Positions 11,918 through 23,103 of a stretch of DNA of 64,000 nt are shown here, piece by piece. How positions within the stretch are numbered: the first letter of the stretch is position 1; every line of letters begins with the position of its first letter. The DNA comes from Rhizobiales bacterium 62-47 (GTDB taxonomy: Bacteria > Pseudomonadota > Alphaproteobacteria > Rhizobiales > Xanthobacteraceae). The stretch is from NCBI GenBank assembly GCA_001899255.1, contig MKVX01000002.1, forward strand, positions 372,001-436,000, given 5' to 3'. A program made the position numbers and the translations under genes. The notes under the pieces are model-generated. The model did not search any database and had not been told where the DNA came from. It saw only the letters and a list, made by a program, of their open reading frames with translations.

Positions 11918-13150
11918 CTACAGGTCCAGTACCAGCCGCGCCGGATCTTCCAGGCTTTCCTTGACGCGGACGAGGAATGTGACCGCTTCCTTGCCGTCGA
12001 TGACACGGTGATCGTAGGACAGCGCCAGATACATCATCGGCCGGATTTCGACCTTGCCGCCGACGGCGACCGGACGCTCCTGGATCTTGTGCATGCCGAG
12101 GATGCCCGACTGCGGCGCGTTGAGAATCGGCGTCGACATCAGCGAGCCGTAGATGCCGCCATTGGTGATGGTGAAGGTACCGCCCTGCATCTCGTCGATC
12201 TTGAGCTGTCCGTCGCGCGCGCGGCGGCCAAAGTCGGCGATGCTCTTCTCGATCTCGGCAATCGACTTCTGATCGCAGTCTCGCACCACCGGCACCACGA
12301 GGCCCTTGTCGGTGCCGACCGCCACGCCGATGTGATAATAATTCTTGTAGATCAGGTCGGCGCCGTCGATCTCGGCATTCGCGGCAGGAATATCCTTCAG
12401 CGCCTGCACGCAGGCCTTGGTGAAGAATCCCATGAAGCCCAGCTTGCTGCCGTGCTTTTTCTCGAACACGTCTTTGTATTGGGTGCGCAGCGCCATGACG
12501 TGACTCATGTCGACCTCGTTGAAGGTCGTCAGCATCGCCGCAGTGTTCTGCACGTCCTTGAGGCGGCGCGCGATGGTCTGGCGCAACCGCGTCATCTTCA
12601 CGCGCTCCTCGCGCGCGGCGTCGCTGGCCGGCGACGGCGCACGCATCTGCACGGCAGCGGCGGGCTGATCGACCGGCGTCGGCGCCGATGCGGCGCGCTC
12701 GATGGCGGCGAGCATGTCGCCCTTGGTGACGCGGCCATCCTTGCCGGAGCCCGGCACGGTCGACGCATCGACGCCGCTTTCGGCGGACAACTTGCGGACC
12801 GACGGCGCAAGCGGCGCATCGGCTGGCGGCGCTTTCGCCGCGGCAGGCGCAGGCGCGGCGGCTGCAGCCGGGGCGGCGGCTTTGGCGGGCGCAGCGACCG
12901 GCTTGGCGGCCGCGCCGCCTTCGGTGATCTGCCCGAGTAGCGCGCCGACCGCGACGGTTTCGCCATCCTTGGCAACGATTTCGCCGAGCGTTCCGGCCGA
13001 GGGCGCCGGCACCTCGATGGTCACCTTGTCGGTCTCGAGCTCGACCAGCGGCTCATCGACCGCGACAGCATCGCCGGGCTTCTTGAACCACTTGCCGATG
13101 GTTGCTTCGGTGACGGATTCGCCGAGGGTCGGGACACGGATCTCAGTCAT
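11918..13150 (-). CDS. sucB: Dihydrolipoyllysine-residue succinyltransferase (E2 of 2-oxoglutarate dehydrogenase)
   Basis: E2 core transferring succinyl groups to CoA. The 410-residue protein has one lipoyl domain with Lys42 in ETDKVT, an Ala/Pro-rich linker (about 80-112), a peripheral subunit-binding domain ([11 protein letters not shown]...[10 protein letters not shown]) and a catalytic domain with His381 and Asp385 in [10 protein letters not shown]. Domain order and length are typical. It lies 137 bp after sucA; no terminator is visible in that spacer, so read-through from sucA is likely. Confidence 0.97.
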   Translation of the reverse strand: MTEIRVPTLGESVTEATIGKWFKKPGDAVAVDEPLVELETDKVTIEVPAPSAGTLGEIVAKDGETVAVGALLGQITEGGAAAKPVAAPAKAAAPAAAAAPAPAAAKAPPADAPLAPSVRKLSAESGVDASTVPGSGKDGRVTKGDMLAAIERAASAPTPVDQPAAAVQMRAPSPASDAAREERVKMTRLRQTIARRLKDVQNTAAMLTTFNEVDMSHVMALRTQYKDVFEKKHGSKLGFMGFFTKACVQALKDIPAANAEIDGADLIYKNYYHIGVAVGTDKGLVVPVVRDCDQKSIAEIEKSIADFGRRARDGQLKIDEMQGGTFTITNGGIYGSLMSTPILNAPQSGILGMHKIQERPVAVGGKVEIRPMMYLALSYDHRVIDGKEAVTFLVRVKESLEDPARLVLDL

Positions 13151-13287
13151 TGGAGTTCACCTTCGAAAGTCTGCTTGAAGTCTTTGCCTGGAATTCTGGA
13201 AGGGTCAGTCGTTCGTGGAGGCCGGCACAAATACCTGACATTGGCGCCACGCCCGCATTGCACGGGCGCGGCAATCTTCATCGCGGG

Positions 13288-16245
13288 TCAACCCAGTGCG
13301 TCGTCGAGGAACGCCTTGAGTTGGGCGAGATGCTTCGACATCAGCCCCGTGGCCGTTGCCGCCGCCGCCGCGCGCCCGGTGTAACGCGGCCGCCGGCTGG
13401 CGCCGCCGACCTGGTTCAGCACCCACTCGAGATAGGGCTCGATGAAGTGCCACGCACCCATGTTGCGCGGCTCTTCCTGACACCAGACGATCTCGGCGCC
13501 CTTGAAGCGTCCCAACTCCTGCACCAGCGTCTTCAGCGGCACCGGGTAAAGCTGCTCGATGCGTAGCAGATAGATGTCGTCGATGCCGCGCTTTTCGCGC
13601 TCTTCGTAGAGATCGTAATAGACCTTGCCGGAACACAACACGACGCGCCGGATCTTGTCGTCGGCGACCAGCTTGATCTTCTCGTTCGGCAACATCGCCG
13701 CATCGTCGTGCAGGATGCGATGGAACGTGGTTTGCGCTCCGAGCTCGTCGAGCCGCGATACCGCACGCTTGTGGCGCAGCAGCGACTTCGGCGTCATCAG
13801 GATCAGCGGCTTGCGGATCTCCCGCTTCAACTGACGACGCAGCACGTGGAAGTGGTTAGCCGGCGTCGTGCAGTTGGCAACCTGCATGTTGTCTTCCGCG
13901 CACATCTGCAGGAAGCGCTCGAGACGGGCCGACGAATGCTCAGGTCCCTGTCCTTCATAGCCATGCGGCAGCATGCAGATCAGACCGGACATGCGCAGCC
14001 ATTTGCGTTCGCCGGACGAAATGAATTGATCGAACACGACCTGCGCGCCGTTGGCGAAGTCGCCGAACTGCGCTTCCCACATGGCCAGCGCCTTCGGCTC
14101 CGCCAGCGAGTAGCCGTACTCGAAGCCGAGCACCGCCTCTTCCGACAGCATCGAGTTGAGCACTTCGTAGTGCCCCTGCTCGCCACCCAGATGGTTGAAC
14201 GGCGTATAACGACTCTCGTCTTCCTGGTCGAACAGCACCGAGTGGCGCTGCGAGAAGGTGCCGCGTTCGCTGTCCTGTCCGGACAGGCGGACGTGATGGC
14301 CTTCCAGCATGAGCGTGCAAAACGCCAGAGCTTCACCGGTCGCCCAGTCGATGCCGACGCCGTTCTCGATCGCCTTGGCGCGATTCTCGAGGAAACGTTG
14401 CACGGTGCGGTGAACCCGGAAGCCGTCCGGGACCTTGGTGATCTTGCGGCCGATATCCTTGAGCAGGGCCACGTCGACGCCGGTGATGCCACGACGCGGA
14501 TCGTCGTCCTCGCCGGCAGTCTTGAAGCCGGCCCACTTGCCGTCGAGCCAGTCGGCCTTGTTCGGCTTGTAGCCGCTGCCGGCCTCGAGTTCGGCGTCGA
14601 GCCGGGCACGCCAGTCGTTCTTGGCCTTCTCGACTTCGCCTTCGGTGATGATGCCGTCCGCGACCAGACGCTTGGAATAGACCTCGAGCACAGACGCGTG
14701 CGTCGCGATCTTCTTGTACATCAGCGGCTGGGTGAACGCCGGCTCGTCGCCTTCGTTGTGGCCGTGCCGGCGATAACAGAACATGTCGATGACGACCGGC
14801 TTGTGGAATTTCTGCCGGAACTCGACGGCGATCTTGGCCGCGAACACCACGGCTTCCGGATCGTCGCCGTTGACGTGGAAGATCGGCGCATCGATCATCT
14901 TCGCCACATCCGACGGATAGGGCGACGAACGCGAGTAACGCGGATAGGTCGTGAAGCCGATCTGGTTGTTGACGATGAAGTGGATCGAACCGCCGGTGCG
15001 GTAGCCCTTGAGGTCGGACAGGCCGAAGCATTCGGCGACAACGCCCTGACCGGCGAATGCTGCATCGCCATGCATCAGCAGCGGCAGCACCGAGGTGCGC
15101 TGATCCGGAGGATCGCCATGCTGGTCCTGCTTGGCGCGCACCTTGCCGAGCACCACCGGATCGACGATCTCGAGATGCGACGGGTTAGCCGTCAGCGACA
15201 GATGCACCTTGTTGTTGTCGAACTCGCGATCCGACGACGCGCCGAGATGATACTTGACGTCGCCCGATCCTTCGACTTCGTCGGGGTTGGCAGAGCCACC
15301 CTTGAATTCGTGGAACAGCGCGCGATGCGGCTTGCCCATCACCTGGGTCAGCACGTTGAGGCGGCCGCGATGCGGCATACCGACGACAATTTCCTTGATG
15401 CCGAGATTGCCGCCGCGCTTGATGATCTGCTCGAGCGCGGGGATCAGCGATTCACCACCGTCGAGACCGAACCGCTTGGTCCCGGTGAACTTGAGATCGC
15501 AGAATTTCTCGAAGCCTTCGGCCTCGATCAGCTTGGTCAGGATGGCGCGACGGCCTTCCGGCGTGAAGCTGATTTCCTTATCCGGCCCTTCGATGCGTTC
15601 CTGAATCCACGCCTTCTGCGCACCGTTGGAGATGTGCATGAACTCGACGCCGAGCGTCTGGCAATAGGTCCGTTCGCAGATCGCCACGATTTCGCGCAGC
15701 GTGCCGTATTCGAGGCCGAGCACGTGGTCGAGGAAGATCTTGCGGTCGAAATCGGCGTCGGTGAAGCCGTAGGTACGCGGGTCGAGTTCTTCGTGATCCT
15801 TGGCCGGTTCGAGCCCGAGCGGATCCAGCTTGGCGTGGAAGTGGCCGCGCATGCGATAGGCGCGAATCAACATCAGGGCGCGGACCGAATCCCGTGTCGC
15901 CTGGTGAACGTCGACACCGGCGAGCTCGGTGCCGGCGGCCTTGGCCTTGGCCTGCAGCTTGTCGCCGACGGCCTTTTCGACCTGGACCCAGTTGCCATCC
16001 AGCGCCGAGGTCAGCTCGTCCTTCGGGGTCTGGGGCCAGTTCGCCCTCTCCCAGGACGGCCCTTCGGCGTTCTTCCGAACGTCGGCCGGCTGGTCCTTCA
16101 GGCTACCGAAGAATTCGCGCCACTCGGCATCGACCGAGCTGGGGTCCTTCTCATAGCGGGCATAGATGTCGTCGATGTAGCTGGCATTCGCGCCGTAGAG
16201 GAACGAGGAAAGAGCAAATGCCGCGTTGGCGTCCTGGCGAGACAT
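13288..16245 (-). CDS. sucA: 2-oxoglutarate dehydrogenase E1 component
   Basis: Thiamine-diphosphate enzyme that decarboxylates 2-oxoglutarate and passes the succinyl group to SucB. The 985-residue product has the N-terminal E2-binding segment (FLYGANASYIDDIYARYEKDP), HMGMPHRGRL-type motif (VGMPHRGRLNVL), and the C-terminal transketolase-like domain ending in the EEPRNMGAW motif. I place the start at the ATG at 16245, preceded by AGGA, rather than 13 codons upstream, because homologues begin near MSRQDAN. A 134 bp gap separates it from sucD. Confidence 0.97.
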   Translation of the reverse strand: MSRQDANAAFALSSFLYGANASYIDDIYARYEKDPSSVDAEWREFFGSLKDQPADVRKNAEGPSWERANWPQTPKDELTSALDGNWVQVEKAVGDKLQAKAKAAGTELAGVDVHQATRDSVRALMLIRAYRMRGHFHAKLDPLGLEPAKDHEELDPRTYGFTDADFDRKIFLDHVLGLEYGTLREIVAICERTYCQTLGVEFMHISNGAQKAWIQERIEGPDKEISFTPEGRRAILTKLIEAEGFEKFCDLKFTGTKRFGLDGGESLIPALEQIIKRGGNLGIKEIVVGMPHRGRLNVLTQVMGKPHRALFHEFKGGSANPDEVEGSGDVKYHLGASSDREFDNNKVHLSLTANPSHLEIVDPVVLGKVRAKQDQHGDPPDQRTSVLPLLMHGDAAFAGQGVVAECFGLSDLKGYRTGGSIHFIVNNQIGFTTYPRYSRSSPYPSDVAKMIDAPIFHVNGDDPEAVVFAAKIAVEFRQKFHKPVVIDMFCYRRHGHNEGDEPAFTQPLMYKKIATHASVLEVYSKRLVADGIITEGEVEKAKNDWRARLDAELEAGSGYKPNKADWLDGKWAGFKTAGEDDDPRRGITGVDVALLKDIGRKITKVPDGFRVHRTVQRFLENRAKAIENGVGIDWATGEALAFCTLMLEGHHVRLSGQDSERGTFSQRHSVLFDQEDESRYTPFNHLGGEQGHYEVLNSMLSEEAVLGFEYGYSLAEPKALAMWEAQFGDFANGAQVVFDQFISSGERKWLRMSGLICMLPHGYEGQGPEHSSARLERFLQMCAEDNMQVANCTTPANHFHVLRRQLKREIRKPLILMTPKSLLRHKRAVSRLDELGAQTTFHRILHDDAAMLPNEKIKLVADDKIRRVVLCSGKVYYDLYEEREKRGIDDIYLLRIEQLYPVPLKTLVQELGRFKGAEIVWCQEEPRNMGAWHFIEPYLEWVLNQVGGASRRPRYTGRAAAAATATGLMSKHLAQLKAFLDDALG

Positions 16246-16379
16246 GATCAGTCCTAAGTTATTGGCATCGCGCAAGAAAAACAAAGCGTGACGGCCGATC
16301 CGGCAACCGGACCGACCGCATCAGGCTTCTTTACCCTATTTAGGGCGAATATACGCGCCGAAAAGAACCAAAAATTGAA

Positions 16380-17263
<884 letters not shown>

Positions 17264-17264
<1 letters not shown>

Positions 17265-18463
17265 TACGCGGCCTCCTTCACGGCCTTGACGATCTTCTGC
17301 GCGGCGTCGTCGAGGTCGTCCGCCGCCAGCACGTTGAGGCCGGACTCGCGAATGATTGTCTTGCCTTCTTCCACGTTGGTGCCTTCGAGGCGCACGACGA
17401 GCGGCACCTTGAGGCCGACCATCGCCACTGCGACGATGACGCCCTGCGCGATCACGTCGCACTTCATGATGCCACCGAAGATATTGACCAGGATGCCCTT
17501 CACGTTGGGATCCGAAGTGATGATCTTGAACGCCGCCGTGACCTTCTCGACCGACGCACCGCCGCCGACGTCGAGGAAGTTGGCCGGGCTTTCGCCGTAC
17601 AGCTTGATGATGTCGAGCGTCGCCATCGCCAGGCCGGCACCGTTGACCATGCAGCCGATCGATCCATCGAGCGCGATGTAAGCGAGATCGTATTTCGACG
17701 CCTCGATTTCCTTGGCATCTTCCTCGCTGGTGTCGCGCAGCGCGACCACATCGGGATGGCGGTAGAGCGCGTTGTCGTCGAACGAGACCTTGGCGTCGAG
17801 ACAGCGCAGCTGCCCCTGCTTGGTCACGACCAGCGGATTGATTTCAAGCATCGCCATGTCCTTGGCGATGAACGCAGCGTAGAGCTGCACGATCAGCTTC
17901 TCGGCCTGCTTGGCGAGATCGCCGGACAGCTTCAGCGCCTGCGCGGCCTTGCGGCCATGATGCGGCATCACGCCGGTGGCCGGATCGATCGAGAACGTCA
18001 CGATCTTCTCAGGCGTCTTGTGCGCGACTTCCTCGATGTTGACGCCGCCTTCGGTGGAGACCACGAAGGAAATCCGCGATGTCTCGCGATCGACCAGCGC
18101 CGAAAGATAGAACTCCTTGTCGATGTCGGAGCCTTCCTCGATATAGAGGCGATTGACCTGCTTGCCGGCCGGACCGGTCTGCACCGTCACCAGCGTCGCA
18201 CCGAGCATTTCACCGACGTATTGCTTCACCTCATCGACCGACTTGGCGAGGCGGACGCCTCCCTTGTCACCGGCGGACGCTTCCTTGAATTTGCCCTTGC
18301 CACGGCCGCCCGCGTGGATCTGGCTCTTGACCACCCACACCGGCCCGCCAAGTTCCTTCGCCGCCGCCTCGGCCTCCTCGGCCTTCAGCACGGCAACGCC
18401 GCGCGATACCGGCACACCGAACTCGCGCAACAGCGCCTTGGCTTGATACTCGTGAATATTCAT
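17264..18463 (-). CDS. sucC: Succinate-CoA ligase (ADP/GDP-forming) subunit beta
   Basis: Beta subunit of succinyl-CoA synthetase, an ATP-grasp protein of 399 residues, the usual length. It starts [19 protein letters not shown] and contains [14 protein letters not shown] and the C-terminal [13 protein letters not shown] motif that meets the phosphohistidine loop. It follows mdh by 69 bp, in which a strong intrinsic terminator lies, so sucCD expression must rely on read-through or its own promoter. Confidence 0.98.
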
Positions 18464-18498
18464 CCGCGGCCCTCACCCAATCCCTTGCCAATCGAGAC

Positions 18499-18526
18499 AA
18501 AAAACCGCGCGGGCGAACCCGCGCGG
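18499..18526 (-). terminator. Intrinsic terminator between mdh and sucC
   Basis: A perfect 9 bp GC stem (CCGCGCGGG / CCCGCGCGG, 18505-18513 and 18518-18526) with a TTCG tetraloop on the minus strand is followed by six T residues. It begins 7 bp after the mdh stop codon and lies wholly before sucC. It should end many mdh transcripts and so set mdh apart from the suc genes. Confidence 0.85.
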
Positions 18527-18532
18527 CGAAAC

Positions 18533-19561
<1,029 letters not shown>

Positions 19562-19641
19562 TTAGACCTTTCGAAGGAACCGTTCAAGTCGCGCCGATCG
19601 CAAATTTGGATCGGCAGCGCCAAGGTCAAAGCAGCCGGCGC

Positions 19642-20826
19642 TCACGTCTCGACCAACCCGGTTGTTGAGCCCGAGGCCTCGGAGTGGCTGCGTCCGTGCG
19701 GCAGCGCGAGGTAGGATTCCGAACTCATCTCGATCAGCCGTGACGCCGTGCGCTTAAATTCGTTGGCTTCGTTGCCTTCGGTGGCGCGGTAGAGCGACAG
19801 CGGATCGGCGTCGGCCGAGGCCATCAGCTTCACCGCATTGTCGTAAAGCGTATCGATCAACGTGGTAAATCGCTTCGCGGCGTTGCGATCGGCCAGGTCC
19901 ATCACCGGAATCCGATCGATCATGATGGTGTGAAAGTCCCGCGCCAGCCGCAGATAATCCGATCCGGCCAGCGGCTGTTCGCACAAGTCCGCGAACGAGA
20001 ACCGCGCCACGCCATGCGCTGCACGCGGCACGTGCAGCTTGCGCGACTTGACGACCAGATCGAGCGGTGCGCCCGCGGCGCCGCCGGTCATCTTGAGCCA
20101 GGCCTTGTCGAGCGCCGCCTCCGCATCCTGATCCGCAGGCACCAGCCACATCTTGACGCCGACCAGTTTCTCCAGCCGGAAATCGGTGCGCGAGTCCAGC
20201 CGGCGGACATCCATATGCGCCTCGATCTGCCCGATGAACGGCAGGAATAATGCACGATTGAGGCCGCCTTTATAGAGATCCTCCGGCGCGACGTTGGAGG
20301 TCGCCACCACCACGGTGCCGAGTTCGAACAGCTGCGCGAACAGCCGGCCAAGGATCATCGCATCGGCGATGTCGGTCACATGGAACTCATCGAAGCAGAG
20401 CAGCCACGCCTCCTCGAAAAGCGAGCTTGCGGTCAACTGCACGACGTCGGTATCGCCGATCTCGCCACGCGCGATGCTTTGCCGGAAATTGTAGATACGC
20501 TCGTGAACGTCCGCCATGAACTCGTGGAAATGCGCACGGCGCTTGTGCATCACTTGGCTCTGCTGGAAGAACAGATCCATCAGCATGGTCTTGCCGCGTC
20601 CGACTTCGCCGTGAACGTAGAGTCCACGCGGCGCCGTATCCTTCTTGTCGGAAAACAGTCGTCCGAAGAAACCTTGCTTCCGTGCCGGGCGGTAGCGCAA
20701 CAGATGTTCGTCGAGCGTTGCGAACGCTTCGACGGCACGCGCTTGCGCCGGATCGGCCTCGATCGCCCCGGAGGCGACGAGTGACTGGTATTTGGCCCGA
20801 AACGACGCGGGCGACGATGCATCCAT
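19642..20826 (-). CDS. zapE: Cell division protein ZapE (AFG1-family ATPase)
   Basis: P-loop ATPase of the ZapE/AFG1 family, which in E. coli destabilises FtsZ polymers and in mitochondria is linked to quality control of respiratory proteins. The 394-residue product has Walker A GEVGRGKT at 73-80, Walker B LLCFDEFHVTDIADAM and GTVVVATSNVAPEDLY. The ATG at 20826 is preferred; the open frame could extend 9 codons to a TTG. It sits upstream of mdh on the same strand with 140 bp between. Confidence 0.93.
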   Translation of the reverse strand: MDASSPASFRAKYQSLVASGAIEADPAQARAVEAFATLDEHLLRYRPARKQGFFGRLFSDKKDTAPRGLYVHGEVGRGKTMLMDLFFQQSQVMHKRRAHFHEFMADVHERIYNFRQSIARGEIGDTDVVQLTASSLFEEAWLLCFDEFHVTDIADAMILGRLFAQLFELGTVVVATSNVAPEDLYKGGLNRALFLPFIGQIEAHMDVRRLDSRTDFRLEKLVGVKMWLVPADQDAEAALDKAWLKMTGGAAGAPLDLVVKSRKLHVPRAAHGVARFSFADLCEQPLAGSDYLRLARDFHTIMIDRIPVMDLADRNAAKRFTTLIDTLYDNAVKLMASADADPLSLYRATEGNEANEFKRTASRLIEMSSESYLALPHGRSHSEASGSTTGLVET

Positions 20827-20929
20827 CCGCGCTAACGGCCCCAGCGCAGCCAAAAATGCAAGACGAAATTTTCAAGACCCGGCCATGCGCCGCGCGCCGC
20901 GGAGAACCCAGCCGCCGACACCACCCGCG

Positions 20930-21466
20930 TCACGCGCACAACGCGTAGGAATCCTCGACGACGTAAGGGCCACCTCCGATCGACGCGCGCGATGAGAACA
21001 GCACGAAGCGCGACGCCGTGAACACCCGGGTCGGGAAATAGCCCCGCACCGAGAGGTAATCGGCGACATCCTGATTGGAGGCATCGCGCAGCCGCGCCAG
21101 CGTCACATGCGGCGTGAATTTACGCCCTTCGGGCGACAGTCCAATGCGCTGCATCAGCCGCTCAAGTTCGGCCTGCAGTTCGATCAGCGGCCGGCTCGGC
21201 ACCACGGTCGCCACCACCGCGCGCGGCTTACGTCCGCCGAAAATCGACAAGCCCTGCAACGCGACTTCGAACGGCTTGCGGTTGACCCGCGGCAACAGCG
21301 AGGCGATCTCGTTGGCAGCAAGGCCATCGATATCGCCGATGAAGCGCAGGGTGACATGATAATTTTCGGGATCGATCCAGCGGGCACCCGGTAAACCGCC
21401 GCGCAGGCTGGAGAGCGTCTGGCCGATATCGGCCGGTATTTCCAGTCCAGTAAACAATCGTGGCAT
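20930..21466 (-). CDS. thpR: RNA 2',3'-cyclic phosphodiesterase (LigT/2H family)
   Basis: A 2H phosphoesterase of 178 residues that opens 2',3'-cyclic phosphates on RNA ends. The two catalytic HxT motifs are present: HVT at 37-39 (ENYHVTLRFIG) and HVT at 120-122 (FTPHVTLARL). The start at 21466 gives MPRLFTGLEIP, the standard N terminus; the frame extends 14 codons further but with poor family match. It stands alone on the minus strand upstream of zapE. Confidence 0.93.
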   Translation of the reverse strand: MPRLFTGLEIPADIGQTLSSLRGGLPGARWIDPENYHVTLRFIGDIDGLAANEIASLLPRVNRKPFEVALQGLSIFGGRKPRAVVATVVPSRPLIELQAELERLMQRIGLSPEGRKFTPHVTLARLRDASNQDVADYLSVRGYFPTRVFTASRFVLFSSRASIGGGPYVVEDSYALCA

Positions 21467-21653
21467 CGCGAAACCCCCGATGCAGAGGCATGACGCCAAA
21501 AAGCACAACCCAGCTTCCGGGCGGGAATGCCTTCAACAGAACCCGGCGACGAATCACCGATAACAATTTTTACCGTAGTTATGTGACCGTGCGAAGCGAT
21601 GGCTTGGTGCCGCACGGACCACCGTTGGATAACCCTGGCCGATTTTTGCCATT

Positions 21654-22292
21654 TCAGCCTGCTCGCGCCCTGACGGCGGCGATCAATGCCTCGACCGCCG
21701 GCAGGATCCGCGCGACGATCACCTCGACGCCTTGCGCGGTGGGGTGCATGCCATCGGCCTGATTGAGCGTTTTATCGGCGGCCACGCCATCGAGGAAGAA
21801 CGGGTACAGCGGCACATCATATTGCCGCGCCAGGTCCGGATAGATCGCATTGAACCGTGCCGCGAACTCCGCGCCGTAATTCGGCGGCGCCAGCATGCCG
21901 CACAACAGCACCGCGATTTTGCGCGCTTTCAGCCGCTTCAGGATGTCTTCGAGCGCCGCCCGCGTCACCGCGGGGTCTATGCCGCGCAGCGCGTCATTGG
22001 CGCCGAGTTCGAGGATCACCGCGTCGGTCCCGTCCGGCACCGACCAGTCGAGCCGGTCGCGACCGCCCGAACTCGTATCGCCCGACACCCCGGCATTGGC
22101 GATATCCACATGTATCTGCTTGTTTTTCAAAGAATTTTGTAACATGGCAGGGAATGCCGCCTGGGCCGGCAGGCCCAGTCCGGCGCTCAGGGAATCGCCA
22201 AGTGCCACGATCTTGAGAGGCCTGGCATTGTCGGCGGCCCCGGCCAGCGCCGGCATCAGCAGCAGCAAGCCGAAGCCCGCGACCACAAACAT
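21654..22292 (-). CDS. tesA: GDSL-family arylesterase / TesA-like acyl hydrolase
   Basis: Periplasmic SGNH hydrolase resembling TesA (thioesterase I / lysophospholipase L1). Starting at 22292, the 212-residue product has a signal peptide (about 1-20), block I GDSL with Ser34, block III GAND and the terminal DGMHPT with catalytic Asp and His. GAGGGG lies 9 bases before this ATG. Upstream in-frame ATGs at 22343 and 22355 would overlap the divergent ABC gene. Pairing with a YbbA/YbbP-type exporter is the usual genomic arrangement. Confidence 0.9.
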   Translation of the reverse strand: MFVVAGFGLLLLMPALAGAADNARPLKIVALGDSLSAGLGLPAQAAFPAMLQNSLKNKQIHVDIANAGVSGDTSSGGRDRLDWSVPDGTDAVILELGANDALRGIDPAVTRAALEDILKRLKARKIAVLLCGMLAPPNYGAEFAARFNAIYPDLARQYDVPLYPFFLDGVAADKTLNQADGMHPTAQGVEVIVARILPAVEALIAAVRARAG

Positions 22293-22341
22293 CCGGCGCA
22301 GCCCCTCGACCGCCGCAAAGCAATCGCCATATGAAAACCGC

Positions 22342-23097
22342 ATGGACAATCTCATCGATTCCTCATCATCGGCCACTGCGTCGCGCGCAAGCTCTGCGCC
22401 GGATTCCATTTCCATCACGAACCTCAACCTGTCGCTCGGCGAAGGCGCGGCGCGGGTCCACATCCTGAAGGATGTCAGCTTGCGCGTCGCGTCCGGCGAA
22501 GCCATCGGCCTGATCGGTGCATCCGGCTCCGGCAAGTCGACGCTGCTGATGACGATGGCAGGGCTGGAACGTCCCGACAGCGGACAGGTGGTGGTCAACG
22601 GCACGGCATTCAATGACCTCGACGAGGATGCGCTGGCGCGCTTTCGCGGCCGCGAAGTCGGGATCGTGTTTCAGTCGTTTCATCTGATTCCCACCATGAC
22701 CGCGCTGGAGAACGTCGCGGTGCCGCTGGAACTCGCCGGCAACGCCGACGCGACCGCACGGGCCGCCCGCGAATTGCAGTCGGTCGGCCTCGGCGAGCGG
22801 CTGCATCATTATCCGACACAACTGTCGGGCGGCGAGCAGCAGCGCGTCGCCATCGCCCGCGCACTCGCACCCGATCCAGCCATCCTCGTCGCCGACGAAC
22901 CGACCGGCAACCTCGATGAGACCACCGGCCAGCAGATCGTCGACCTGCTGTTCGCCAAGCATGCCGAGCGCGGCATGACGCTGGTGCTGGTGACGCACGA
23001 CAGCTCGCTGGCGCAACGTTGCGATCGCGTCGTGCGGCTGCGCTCCGGCCGCATCGACGGTCCCGCCACCGACCGGCACTGGACCGAAACGGCATAA
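22342..23097 (+). CDS. ybbA: ABC transporter ATP-binding protein, YbbA/LolD type
   Basis: ATPase of a mechanotransmission-type ABC system (MacB/Lol clade). The 251-residue protein has Walker A GASGSGKST, Q-loop FQSFHLIP, signature LSGGEQQRVAIARAL, Walker B ILVADEPTGN and switch His. The first about 30 residues are Ser-rich and unlike the family core. ATG at 22342 is the only plausible start before the core, and leaves only 49 bp before the esterase gene start. It is followed 6 bp later by its permease. Confidence 0.92.
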   Translation: MDNLIDSSSSATASRASSAPDSISITNLNLSLGEGAARVHILKDVSLRVASGEAIGLIGASGSGKSTLLMTMAGLERPDSGQVVVNGTAFNDLDEDALARFRGREVGIVFQSFHLIPTMTALENVAVPLELAGNADATARAARELQSVGLGERLHHYPTQLSGGEQQRVAIARALAPDPAILVADEPTGNLDETTGQQIVDLLFAKHAERGMTLVLVTHDSSLAQRCDRVVRLRSGRIDGPATDRHWTETA

Positions 23098-23103
23098 TCC
23101 CGC

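Noticed and set aside
13708-16257. An 849-codon plus-strand frame opposite sucA
   Set aside because: Antisense shadow of sucA; no ribosome-binding site or domain; same compositional bias as other shadows.
19576-19586. GGAACCGTTC upstream of mdh considered as a third iron control element
   Set aside because: Only the core half-sites fit; the flanking TTT/AAA positions do not match, unlike at acnA and leuC.
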